Shown here in pieces: positions 35,615 to 44,056 of a stretch of DNA of 64,000 nt; position 1 is the stretch's first letter; each line of letters opens with the position of its first letter. Location: contig NZ_FMIC01000002.1 in assembly GCF_900091625.1 (NCBI RefSeq), forward strand, positions 1,674,001 to 1,738,000. Reading direction: 5' to 3'. Source of the DNA: Micromonospora peucetia. GTDB taxonomy: Bacteria > Actinomycetota > Actinomycetes > Mycobacteriales > Micromonosporaceae. The position numbers and the translations under genes are program-made. The notes below the pieces were generated by a model, which saw nothing but the letters and a program-made list of their open reading frames with translations, was not told the DNA's origin and made no database searches.

Positions 35615-36805
35615 TCAGCGGGCGTCGACCAACGGCAGGGTCTTGCCTGCGCCGCCGCCCGGAATGGCGATCGAGGAGAAGTGCGAGACCACCCGATCGT
35701 CGGTCGGGTCGTCGGCCGGGGTGCGGTGCACGGCCAGCCGGTTGTAGAGCGTGTCCCGCTGGGCGGGGATCCGGTCCGCCGAGCGGATCATGCCGATCAG
35801 CTCGTGCAGGTTGGAGCGGTGCCGCGCACCGGCGGAGGAGATGACGTTCTCCTCCAGCATGATCGAGCCGAGGTCGTCCACGCCCATGTGCAGGGCGAGC
35901 TGCCCGACGTCCTTGCCGGTGGTCAGCCAGGACGCCTGGAGGTGCGGCACCGTCTCGAAGAAGAGCCGGGCCACCGCGACCAGCCGCAGGTACTCCAGGG
36001 TGGTGGCCTGGGTCCGGCCCTTGAGATGGTTGTTCTCCGGCTGGTACGTCCACGGGATGAACGCCCGGAAGCCCTTGGTGCGGTCCTGCACGTCGCGGAT
36101 CATCCGCAGGTGCTCGATCCGCTCGGCCGCGGTCTCGCCGGTGCCCATCATCATGGTGGCGGTCGACTCGACGCCCTGCCGGTGCGCCAGCTCCATGACC
36201 TCCAGCCAGCGCTCGCCCGACTCCTTCAGCGGGGCGATCGCGGTGCGCGGGCGCGCGGGCAGCATCTCGGCGCCGGCGCCGGCGATCGAATCCAGCCCGG
36301 CTGCCTTGATCCGGGCGATGGCCTCGTCGAGGCTGACGCCGGAGACCTTGGCCATGTGCAGGATCTCGCTGGGGCCGATCGAGTGGATGGCCAGCTGGGG
36401 GTATGCCTTCTTGACCGAGGAGAACAGCTCCTCGTAGTACTCCACCCCGTAGTCGGGGTGGTGCCCGCCCTGGAGCATGACCTGGGTGGCGCCCAGCTCG
36501 ACCGCCTCGCCGCAGCGGCGCAGGATCTCCTCGGTCGGGTGGGTCCAGCCCTCCTTGTGCTTGGGGGCCCGGTAGAACGCGCAGAACTTGCACGCCGTCA
36601 CGCAGACGTTGGTGTAGTTGATGTTGCGATCGATCAGGTACGTGACGATGTTGTCCGGGTAGCGCCGTCGGCGCACCGCGTCGGCAGCCTCGCCCAGGGC
36701 GTGGAAGGGCGCCTCGGTGTAGAGCAGCAGGGCCTCCTCAGGCGTGATCCGCCCGCCGTCCGCGCCGCGCTGCAGGATGTCGTCGATCTCCCGGCTCACA
36801 CTCAC
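35615..36805 (-). CDS. mqnC: Cyclic dehypoxanthinyl futalosine synthase
   Basis: Radical-SAM enzyme of the futalosine pathway that cyclises dehypoxanthine futalosine; 396 residues. The [4Fe-4S] motif is C68-x3-C72-x2-C75 (CVTACKFCAFYR). The context TNVCVTACKFCAFYRAPKH and the LQGGHHPDYG motif distinguish MqnC from MqnE, CofG and CofH. ATG/GTG start at 36805. Monocistronic with a strong terminator. mqnA and mqnE lie elsewhere in the window, so the pathway genes are dispersed. Confidence 0.93.
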   Translation of the reverse strand: MSVSREIDDILQRGADGGRITPEEALLLYTEAPFHALGEAADAVRRRRYPDNIVTYLIDRNINYTNVCVTACKFCAFYRAPKHKEGWTHPTEEILRRCGEAVELGATQVMLQGGHHPDYGVEYYEELFSSVKKAYPQLAIHSIGPSEILHMAKVSGVSLDEAIARIKAAGLDSIAGAGAEMLPARPRTAIAPLKESGERWLEVMELAHRQGVESTATMMMGTGETAAERIEHLRMIRDVQDRTKGFRAFIPWTYQPENNHLKGRTQATTLEYLRLVAVARLFFETVPHLQASWLTTGKDVGQLALHMGVDDLGSIMLEENVISSAGARHRSNLHELIGMIRSADRIPAQRDTLYNRLAVHRTPADDPTDDRVVSHFSSIAIPGGGAGKTLPLVDAR

Positions 36806-36907
36806 CCCCCGAGCCTACGTCGCCCCGCCCCCGGCCGGCCTCGCCGGACTCCTGTCGACCACGCCACAGGTGGCGCCGTTCCGCACGGCGCCAAGGCCTG
36901 CTCACGC

Positions 36908-36958
36908 TGAATCTTGGACAGTTTCCGTTGGCGCCGGACGGAAACTGTCCAAGATTCA
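36908..36958. repeat. Perfect 21-bp-stem palindrome between paaE and mqnC
   Basis: The arm TGAATCTTGGACAGTTTCCG plus T (36908-36928) is exactly complementary to 36938-36958, around the 9-nt loop TGGCGCCGG. It resembles the GATCTTGCACTTT palindromes in size and in the (G)ATCTTG start. It lies downstream of paaE and upstream of mqnC on the minus strand, so it can act as the paa terminator. Confidence 0.8.
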
Positions 36959-36999
36959 CGGAGATCATGATCGATTCGCCGGGGTGGCGGACGATCTCG

Positions 37000-38118
37000 T
37001 CAGGCGTCGTAGTCGACCGTCAGGGTGTCGGTGGTCGGGCTGGACTGGCAGGTGAGGACGTAGCCGGCGGCCACCTCGTCCGGCTCCAGCGCGTAGTTGC
37101 GGGCCATCGTGACCGCGCCGTCGACCACCCTGGCCCTGCAGGTCGAGCAGACCCCGCCCTTGCAGGCGTAGGGCAGCTCGCCGCGGACCCTGAGCGCCGC
37201 GTCCAGCACCCGCTCGTCGCGCCCCATGGTGAAGCGCGACGACCGGCCGTCCAGCAGGATGGTCACCTCGGCGCCGGCCCCCGGCTCGTCGGCCGGACGC
37301 CGTGGCGGGGCCGGGGCCTCGGCGACGTGGAACAACTCCGTGTGCACCGCCGACTCCGGCACGCCACGCGCGGCGAGCACCGCCCGGGCGTCCACCACCA
37401 TGTCGTACGGGCCGCAGAGGAACCACTCGTCGACGGCGTCACCGGGCACGATGGTGTCCAGCAGCCGGCCCAACCGGTCGGCGTCGATCCGGCCGGAGAG
37501 CAGCGGCGACTCGCCCTGCTCCCGGGAGAGCACGTGCACCAGGTGCAGCCGGGTCGGCCAACGGTCCTTCAGGTCGGCCAGTTCCTCGGCGAACATCACC
37601 GTGTTCGCCGTGCGGTTGCCGTACACCAGCGTGAACGTGCTGGCCGGCTCGACGGCGAGCGCCGTCGCGACCAGCGCGAGCACCGGGGTGATGCCCGAGC
37701 CGGCGACCACCGCGCCGTAGCGGCGGGCCCGCTCCGGTGTGAAGGCCGTGGTGAAGTGCCCGAGCGGCGGCAGCACCTCGATCGTGTCGCCGCCGCGCAG
37801 CGCGCCGCAGGCGAACGCGGAGAAGGCGCCGCCGGGGATCTCCCGCACGCCGATCCGCAGCCACCCGTGCCGGGCCAGCTCGTCGGGCGTGGAGCAGATG
37901 GAGTACGACCGCCGCACGTCCGCGCCGACGGCAGCGGCGGTGCCGGGGCGCCGGACGGTGAGGTGCTGGCCGGCGAAGAACGCGAACGTCTCCCGCAGCT
38001 CCGCCGGCACGGCGAAGGTGACCGCCACGGCGTCGTCGGTGAGCCGGTCGACGGCGGCGACGGGAAGCGGGTGGAAGACCGGCCGGCGACGGACCGGGCG
38101 GGTGATGGTGACAGTCAC
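37000..38118 (-). CDS. paaE: Phenylacetyl-CoA epoxidase reductase subunit
   Basis: NAD(P)H-dependent reductase that feeds electrons to the PaaABC(D) epoxidase; 372 residues. An N-terminal FAD/ferredoxin-reductase domain (YSICSTP; GGDTIEVLPPLGHF; GSGITPVLAL) is followed by a C-terminal plant-type [2Fe-2S] ferredoxin domain with C-x4-C-x2-C (LPYACKGGVCSTCRARV) and a later Cys (VLTCQSSP). GTG start at 38116-38118 overlaps the paaD stop as GTGA. Last gene of the paa operon. Confidence 0.93.
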   Translation of the reverse strand: MTVTITRPVRRRPVFHPLPVAAVDRLTDDAVAVTFAVPAELRETFAFFAGQHLTVRRPGTAAAVGADVRRSYSICSTPDELARHGWLRIGVREIPGGAFSAFACGALRGGDTIEVLPPLGHFTTAFTPERARRYGAVVAGSGITPVLALVATALAVEPASTFTLVYGNRTANTVMFAEELADLKDRWPTRLHLVHVLSREQGESPLLSGRIDADRLGRLLDTIVPGDAVDEWFLCGPYDMVVDARAVLAARGVPESAVHTELFHVAEAPAPPRRPADEPGAGAEVTILLDGRSSRFTMGRDERVLDAALRVRGELPYACKGGVCSTCRARVVDGAVTMARNYALEPDEVAAGYVLTCQSSPTTDTLTVDYDA

Positions 38119-38591
38119 AGCGCCTTCAGGTGGTCGAAGGGTTCACGGCAGGAACGGCACCGCCAGAGCGCCTTGCAGGCGGTCGAGCCGAAGCGGCTGA
38201 CCTGCTCGGTCTCGGGCGAGCCGCAGCGCGGGCAGCGGACGGCGAGGACCAGCGGCACCACGTCGCCCGCGCGGACGGGCGCCGGTGGGGCGATACCGGC
38301 GGCGGCCAGCTTGGCCCGGCCGCTTTCGGAGATCCAGTCGGTGCTCCACGCCGGGCTCAGGACGGTCCGCACCTCGGCGTCGGGATGCCCGGCGGCAGCC
38401 AGCGCGCGTCGGATGTCGGCGCGGATCACGTCCATCGCCGGGCAGCCCGTGTAGGTGGGGGTGATGGTCACGACCACCCGACCGGTGGCCGGGTCCTCGT
38501 CGACCGCCCGCAGGATGCCGAGGTCGTCGATGGTGACCACCCGGATCTCCGGGTCCACCACCGCCGCCACGGCTGTCCTGGGGTCACTCAC
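38115..38591 (-). CDS. paaD: Phenylacetyl-CoA epoxidase subunit PaaD
   Basis: DUF59/MIP18-type Fe-S maturation protein of the epoxidase, 158 residues. VDPEIRVVTIDDLGIL and TPTYTGCPAMDVI are the N-terminal signature; the C-terminus has the zinc-ribbon-like pairs CPRCGS and CRSC. The start is GTG at 38589-38591, directly after the second copy of a tandem repeat which supplies GGAAGG. The open frame continues upstream through both repeat copies but that is not coding. Confidence 0.92.
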   Translation of the reverse strand: MSDPRTAVAAVVDPEIRVVTIDDLGILRAVDEDPATGRVVVTITPTYTGCPAMDVIRADIRRALAAAGHPDAEVRTVLSPAWSTDWISESGRAKLAAAGIAPPAPVRAGDVVPLVLAVRCPRCGSPETEQVSRFGSTACKALWRCRSCREPFDHLKAL

Positions 38592-38708
38592 CAGTGCCAC
38601 CTTCCGTTCGCGACTGCGGGGCTCCGCTGCGCCGCGCTCCTCGCGCTCACCAGTGCCGCCCTCCGTTCGCGACTGCGGGGCTCCGCTGCGCTGCACTCCT
38701 CGCGCTCA
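38592..38708 (-). repeat. Tandem stop-to-start repeat at paaC/paaD (two 59-bp units)
   Basis: Two 59-bp copies (unit junctions at 38588, 38647 and 38706 on TCACCAG) of the element also found at nuoJ/nuoK and nuoB/nuoC. Coding strand: the paaC stop TGA opens CTGGTGAGCGCGAGGAGTGC; each unit contains GAGCCCCGCAGTCGCGAACG followed by GAGGG or GAAGG and ends in CACTGGTGAG. The second unit leads straight into the paaD GTG start. Confidence 0.9.
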
Positions 38709-39431
38709 CCAGTTCGCCCCGGGGTGGGCGCGGTGCAGCACCTGCATCTCGGCGAGCAGGAAGGACAGGTGCTCGGTGTGCACGCCGTCCCGCCCGCCGG
38801 CCGGCGCCCAGCCGGCCTCCGGCCGGGTCAGCGTCGCCTCGTCGAGCACGGCGGCGACGCGGGCTTCGAAGTCGGCCCACAGCGTCGCCGGGTCGACCGG
38901 CGCCGCCGGGTCCGGGGCGAACAGCTCGTGCACGTAGGGCCAGACCTGGTCGACCGCCGCCTGCATGCGCCGGTGCGACTCCTCGGTGCCGTCGCCGAGC
39001 CGCTTCACCCACAGCGAGCCGTGGTCGAGGTGGTAGGCCGACTCCTTACGGGCCTTGGCCCCGATCGCGGCCAGCCGCTCGTCGGCGCACCCGGCCAGCA
39101 CGGTGTAGAGCGGGAGCTGGTAGGCCGCGAGGAAGAACAGCTTGGCCATGGTGACCGCGAAGTCGCCGTTGGGCAGCTCCACCAGCAGGCAGTTGCGGAA
39201 CTCCCGGTCGTCGCGGAGGAACGCCAGCGCGTCCTCGTCCCGGCCGGCGCCCTCCAGCTCGCCCGCGTACGACAGCAGGAGCCGGGCCGCGCCGAGCTGG
39301 TCGAGGGCGATGTTCGCCAGCGCGACGTCCTCCTCCATCTCCGGCGCGCGGGTGGTCCACTCGGCCAGCCGCTGCGCCGCGATGAGCGCGTCGTCGCCGA
39401 GGGCGAGGGCGAAGCCGAAGGGGCCGGTCAC
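38706..39431 (-). CDS. paaC: Phenylacetyl-CoA epoxidase structural subunit
   Basis: Ferritin-like helical subunit that pairs with PaaA in the ring-1,2-epoxidase, 241 residues. EMEEDVALANIALDQLGAARLLLSYAGE and ARKESAYHLDHGSLWVKRLGDGTEESHRRM are characteristic. GTG start at 39429-39431. The genes on either side are separated by repeat-filled gaps rather than the overlaps found at paaA/paaB and paaD/paaE. Confidence 0.93.
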   Translation of the reverse strand: MTGPFGFALALGDDALIAAQRLAEWTTRAPEMEEDVALANIALDQLGAARLLLSYAGELEGAGRDEDALAFLRDDREFRNCLLVELPNGDFAVTMAKLFFLAAYQLPLYTVLAGCADERLAAIGAKARKESAYHLDHGSLWVKRLGDGTEESHRRMQAAVDQVWPYVHELFAPDPAAPVDPATLWADFEARVAAVLDEATLTRPEAGWAPAGGRDGVHTEHLSFLLAEMQVLHRAHPGANW

Positions 39432-39510
39432 GCCGCCACCTCGCTCCGCTCGGCGGCGGCGCGACGCGCCCCGGTGCTGAGCCGAATGGTTCGCTCGCTG
39501 CGCTCGCTCA
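39432..39510 (-). repeat. Second type of stop-to-start insertion, paaB/paaC
   Basis: Coding strand: the paaB stop TGA opens GTGAGCGAGCGCAGCGAGCG, then AACCATTCGGCTCAGCACCG, a CG-rich middle and GAGCGGAGCGAGGTGGCGGC before the paaC GTGA. It is unrelated in its middle to the nuo-type repeat but begins in the same TGAGCG way. Confidence 0.7.
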
Positions 39511-39795
39511 CAGGTGGGCCACCCCGTCCGGCACCTCGTAGAAGGTGGGATGGCGGTAGACCTTGTCGGCCGCCGGGTCGAAGAAGGCGTCCTTCTCGTC
39601 GGGGCTGGACGCGGTGATCGCGCCCGCCGGCACCACCCAGATGGAGACGCCCTCCTGGCGGCGGGTGTAGAGGTCCCGCGCGTTACGCAGGGCCAGCTCT
39701 GCGTCGGGGGCGTGCAGGCTGCCGACGTGGGTGTGCGACAGCCCGCGCCGGGCCCGCACGAAGACCTCCCAGAGCGGCGAGAATTCCCTACTCAC
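39508..39795 (-). CDS. paaB: Phenylacetyl-CoA epoxidase subunit PaaB
   Basis: Small bridging subunit of the epoxidase, 95 residues. [23 protein letters not shown] and [20 protein letters not shown] are family signatures. The GTG at 39793-39795 is the start because it overlaps the paaA stop as GTGA and gives the normal length. Upstream frame is antisense to paaA. Confidence 0.93.
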   Translation of the reverse strand: MSREFSPLWEVFVRARRGLSHTHVGSLHAPDAELALRNARDLYTRRQEGVSIWVVPAGAITASSPDEKDAFFDPAADKVYRHPTFYEVPDGVAHL

Positions 39796-40859
39796 GCGGC
39801 CACCTTCTCCTTCTTCTCCGCCCGCTTGGCGGCGTACGCCACGGCGGCCTCGCGTACCCAGGTGCCCTCGTCGTGGGCGCGGCGGCGGTGCTCCGCCCGC
39901 TGCCGGTTGCACGGCCCGTCTCCCTTGATCACCCGCATCAGCTCGTCGTAGTCGGGCTGGGTGAAGTCGTACGACTGCCGGGACTCGTTCCAGCGCAGGC
40001 CCGGATCCGGGATGGTCAGCCCGAGGATCTCGGCCTGCTGCACGCACATGTCCACGAAGCGCTGGCGCAGCTCGTCGTTGGAGAACCGCTTGATCTTCCA
40101 GGCCATGGACTGCGCCGAGTGGGTGGAGTCGGTGTCCGGCGGGCCGAACATCGCCAGCGACGGGTACCACCAGCGGTCCAGGGCGTCCTGCGCCATCGCC
40201 TTCTGCGCTCCGGTGCCGTGCGTCAGCGTGTGCAGGATCTCGAAGCCCTGCCGCTGGTGGAACGACTCCTCCTTGCAGACCCGGATCATCGCCCGCGCGT
40301 ACGGCCCGTAGGAGCAGCGGCAGAGCGGGACCTGGTTGACGATCGCGGCACCGTCGACCAGCCAGCCGATCGCTCCCACGTCGGCCCAGGTCAGGGTGGG
40401 GTAGTTGAAGATCGAGCTGTACTTCTGCCGGCCGTTGAGCAGCAGCTCGACCAGCTCGTCCCGGCTGATCCCGAGGGTCTCGGCGGCGGCGTAGAGGTAG
40501 AGGCCGTGGCCGGCCTCGTCCTGGACCTTGGCCAGCAGGATCGCCTTGCGCTTGAGCGACGGGGCGCGGCTGATCCAGTTTCCCTCCGGCTGCATGCCGA
40601 TGATCTCGGAGTGCGCGTGCTGCGCGATCTGCCGGATCAGCGTCTTGCGGTACGCCTCGGGCATCCAGTCGCGCGGCTCGATCTTCTGGTCCGCCTCGAT
40701 GACCTCGGCGAAGTATGCCGCGAGGTCCTGGTCCGGGCCGGGGGCGCCGACCCGGCGGCCCCGCTCGGCGGCCTCCCGCAGCGCCACCTCCGCCGCCTCG
40801 ACCTCGCCGAGCAGGCCACCGCCGGGTGCGTCCTCGGCGGAGAAGTCGTTGCCATACAT
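39792..40859 (-). CDS. paaA: Phenylacetyl-CoA epoxidase catalytic subunit
   Basis: Di-iron ferritin-like catalytic subunit, 355 residues from the ATG at 40857-40859. Iron-ligand motifs appear in [27 protein letters not shown] and [13 protein letters not shown]. The C-terminal Lys-rich tail ([10 protein letters not shown]) is unremarkable. There is no clear Shine-Dalgarno in front of this ATG; TAACACT lies 8-14 nt upstream, so a leaderless transcript is possible. Initiates the paaABCDE operon for aerobic phenylacetate breakdown; paaK and the ring-cleavage genes are not in the window. Confidence 0.93.
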   Translation of the reverse strand: MYGNDFSAEDAPGGGLLGEVEAAEVALREAAERGRRVGAPGPDQDLAAYFAEVIEADQKIEPRDWMPEAYRKTLIRQIAQHAHSEIIGMQPEGNWISRAPSLKRKAILLAKVQDEAGHGLYLYAAAETLGISRDELVELLLNGRQKYSSIFNYPTLTWADVGAIGWLVDGAAIVNQVPLCRCSYGPYARAMIRVCKEESFHQRQGFEILHTLTHGTGAQKAMAQDALDRWWYPSLAMFGPPDTDSTHSAQSMAWKIKRFSNDELRQRFVDMCVQQAEILGLTIPDPGLRWNESRQSYDFTQPDYDELMRVIKGDGPCNRQRAEHRRRAHDEGTWVREAAVAYAAKRAEKKEKVAA

Positions 40860-40868
40860 GGGGTCAAG

Positions 40869-40907
40869 TGTTACAGCTCGCCTCTCGGGACACCAGAGGG
40901 TGTAACA
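40869..40907. promoter_or_regulatory. Inverted repeat upstream of paaA, candidate operator
   Basis: TGTTACA (40869-40875) and TGTAACA (40901-40907) are inverted half sites 25 nt apart, ending 9 nt from the paaA start codon. The inner sequence also pairs partly (GCCTCTCGGG against CCAGAGGG). It could be an operator for a paa regulator such as a PaaR/TetR protein, not identified here. Confidence 0.4.
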
Positions 40908-41222
40908 GGTTTCCGGAGACACTTTCGGGACGGACCAGCCAGCACCGACAGCCGCTCAAACTATGACTTGAGTCACCAAGGGAAGGTGAATCCTCTCAAC
41001 AGCCGCATAGCGGGATCGATATCCCGCCTTCATGGCAAGTTGCCAGGTGTCAGGTTCTGGCGCGGCGCCGATCCGCACGTAGACTTCCCCCGTCACACCG
41101 ATCGGTTGCCGACGATCGCCTTCGAGAAACACGCAGGGCGCATCCCCCGGCCCTCGGCGAGCCGCCGATCAGTCCGACGACCAGCCGGTCCCCCGGCCCT
41201 GACATCTGGAGCTCATCCACTC
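40908..41222. other. Intergenic region between divergent paaA and the serine hydrolase genes
   Basis: No gene. It holds the small dyad TGACT-TG-AGTCA (40964-40975), a hairpin GCGGGAT-CGAT-ATCCCGC (41010-41027) and TAGACT (41090-41095) as a possible -10 for the plus-strand genes. The long leader could be regulatory, but I recognise no RNA family. Confidence 0.4.
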
Positions 41223-42173
41223 ATGCGATCCCGCGTGACCCTGGTGCTCGCCGTCGTGGCGGTCCTCCTCGGCGGCGGCCTGCTCGTCCCCGCCGCGTAC
41301 GCCCGACTCGCCGGCGACGACGCCGCGAGTGGCGGAAGCGGTGGCGGAAGCGTCGCGGCGCCCGCGCCGATCCCGCCCCTGCCGCCGACCCTGGCCGCCG
41401 GCCCGGTGTCGGTGGACTTCAAGGGCGAATTCTTCTCGTGGGCCCTGATGGACCGGGAGACCGGCGAGATCTCCGGGTCGAAGAACCTGGCCTCGACCAG
41501 CTCCACCGAGTCGATGATCAAGGCCTGGTTCGCGGCGGACTACCTCCGCGAGCGCGAGGGGATCTCGGTCGAGCGGAAGAACCAGATCATCACCGCCATC
41601 CGGGACAGCAACGACGACGCCGCCAACGCCCTCTACAACGCGGTGGGCCGCGCCGCGACGATCAAGCGGATGGTCAGCACCTGCGAGCTCACCGACACCA
41701 AGCCGGGCAACGTGCCCGGCTACGTGGGCTGGTGGAGCTTCACCCGGATGTCGCCGCGCGACGCCGTCCGGCTCGGCGACTGCATCGCCGACGGCACGGC
41801 CGCCGGCCCCAAGTGGACCAAGATCCTGCTGAACGAGATGAGCAAGGTCAGGGGCAGCACGGCCGACAAGGACCAGAAGGCCCGCTCCGGCGGCGGCCGT
41901 TGGGGCATCATCGACGGCCTCCCCCAGTCGATCCTCAGCCAGGGCCCGGTCCACATGAAGAACGGTTGGACCCCGCTCAGCTACGACGGCAACTGGCACG
42001 TGAACTGCCTCGCGGTCACCGACAAGTGGAGCCTCGCGGTGATGCTCCGCTACCCGCAGAAGAGCGGCCTCGACTACGGCGCCCAGACCTGCGCGTCGGT
42101 CGCCAGCCAGCTCGTGACCCCGCAGCCGGGTGCCGCCCTCAAGGTGCCGCAGCAGCCCACCGGGAAGCTCTGA
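41223..42173 (+). CDS. Secreted beta-lactamase-fold serine hydrolase (tandem copy 1)
   Basis: A 316-residue protein with a signal peptide/anchor (about 1-28) and a class A beta-lactamase-like domain. The nucleophile motif SxxK is S97-M-I-K100; SND in RDSNDDAANALY takes the place of SDN; KNGW stands where KTG would be. Several Cys in TCELTD, GDCIADG and VNCLAV are shared with the next gene. Such actinobacterial proteins are usually annotated serine hydrolases; beta-lactam hydrolysis is not implied. ATG at 41223 has GGAG about 12 nt upstream. Overlaps the next gene by one base (TGATG). Confidence 0.82.
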   Translation: MRSRVTLVLAVVAVLLGGGLLVPAAYARLAGDDAASGGSGGGSVAAPAPIPPLPPTLAAGPVSVDFKGEFFSWALMDRETGEISGSKNLASTSSTESMIKAWFAADYLREREGISVERKNQIITAIRDSNDDAANALYNAVGRAATIKRMVSTCELTDTKPGNVPGYVGWWSFTRMSPRDAVRLGDCIADGTAAGPKWTKILLNEMSKVRGSTADKDQKARSGGGRWGIIDGLPQSILSQGPVHMKNGWTPLSYDGNWHVNCLAVTDKWSLAVMLRYPQKSGLDYGAQTCASVASQLVTPQPGAALKVPQQPTGKL

Positions 42174-43120
42174 TGGCGCGACAGCGTCGGGCCGACGGGC
42201 CCGGCGACGCCTCCCCGGTCAGGCTGATCGCGATCGCGGTGGTCCTCATCTGCCTCGTGCTCGTCTCGCTGCGGCTGCTGCCGGGCTCGCCGTTCGAGGC
42301 CACCGCCGCCGCGAAGTGGGGCGTCCCGGCCGGCCCGGCCGAGCGCGCCACGGAAGCCCCGAGTGACCGCAGCTCGCGGCCGTCGCCGACGCCGACACCG
42401 AGCCCCACGCCGGAGCCGCTCCCGTTCGAGGCGAAGGATCTCGACCTGGACATCGACGGCTGGTACTCCTGGAGCGTCCTCGACCGGCGCAGCGGCGAGA
42501 TCATCGGCTCGGACAACATGGACGAGACCAGCACCACCGCGTCGCTGATCAAGGCCTGGATCGTCGCCGACTACCTACGTCGCGCCGACGACGCCGGCCA
42601 GAGGCCGAGCGACGCCAAACTCGCCGACGCCACGAAGATCATCCGGGACAGCGACAACACCCGGGCCGAGCAGTTCTACAACACGGTCGGCCGGTCCGCC
42701 TCGATCAAGCGGCTGATCTCCCTGTGCGAACTGACCGACAGCAAGGTCGCCCCGGACGGCGGCTGGAGCCGCACCGCGCTCTCCCCCCGGGACACCGCCC
42801 GGATGGGCGCCTGCATCGCCGACGGCCGGGCCGCCGGACCGAAGTGGACCAAGTGGCTCGTCGACGAGATGCGACTGGTCCGCGGCGGCGGTGACTTCGG
42901 CATCCGCAAGGCGTTCCCGGCCGCGGAACGCAAGACCATCGCCATCAAGAACGGCTGGATCGACCGGACGCGTGAGCAGGAGATGCACATCAACTGCCTC
43001 GCCATCGGCGACACCTGGACGATGGGCGTGATGGTGCGCTACCCGATCGGCAAGGGCTACGAGTACGGCATGAAGAACTGCCAGAAGATCACCGAGGCCC
43101 TGCTCCGCCCCGCCACCTAG
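42173..43120 (+). CDS. Membrane-anchored beta-lactamase-fold serine hydrolase (tandem copy 2)
   Basis: Paralogue of the preceding gene, 315 residues. It has an N-terminal membrane helix (about 17-36) not followed by a clear cleavage site, a Ser/Pro/Thr linker (PSPTPTPSPTPEP) and the same catalytic domain: S124-L-I-K127, SDN in RDSDNTRAEQFY and KNGW. The SDN is intact here and altered in copy 1. ATG at 42173 overlaps the upstream stop by one base, so the two are coupled. The pair may act in peptidoglycan metabolism or envelope defence; substrate unknown. Confidence 0.82.
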   Translation: MARQRRADGPGDASPVRLIAIAVVLICLVLVSLRLLPGSPFEATAAAKWGVPAGPAERATEAPSDRSSRPSPTPTPSPTPEPLPFEAKDLDLDIDGWYSWSVLDRRSGEIIGSDNMDETSTTASLIKAWIVADYLRRADDAGQRPSDAKLADATKIIRDSDNTRAEQFYNTVGRSASIKRLISLCELTDSKVAPDGGWSRTALSPRDTARMGACIADGRAAGPKWTKWLVDEMRLVRGGGDFGIRKAFPAAERKTIAIKNGWIDRTREQEMHINCLAIGDTWTMGVMVRYPIGKGYEYGMKNCQKITEALLRPAT

Positions 43121-43123
43121 ACA

Positions 43124-43165
43124 CCCGACCCGGGTCAGGTCGGGTCGGGTCGGGTCGGGTCGGTC
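43124..43165. terminator. Hairpin plus TCGGG tandem repeat between convergent genes
   Basis: CCCGACC (43125-43131) can pair with GGTCGGG at the start of a pure tandem array of the pentamer TCGGG (about 43140-43163). The array allows several alternative hairpins. It lies between the serine hydrolase stop and the mqnA stop. Confidence 0.5.
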
Positions 43166-43171
43166 CGAGGG

Positions 43172-44056
<885 letters not shown>

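Noticed and set aside
35615..36805. CofG/CofH-type F420 synthase
   Set aside because: The CVTACKFCAFYR and LQGGHHPDYG context and the presence of mqnA and mqnE in the window fit MqnC.
38115..38696. A longer PaaD starting at the outermost ATG
   Set aside because: The added N-terminus (with repeated SGAPQSRTEGG-like and REERGAAEPRSRE text) is the translation of the intergenic repeat copies, not protein-coding sequence.
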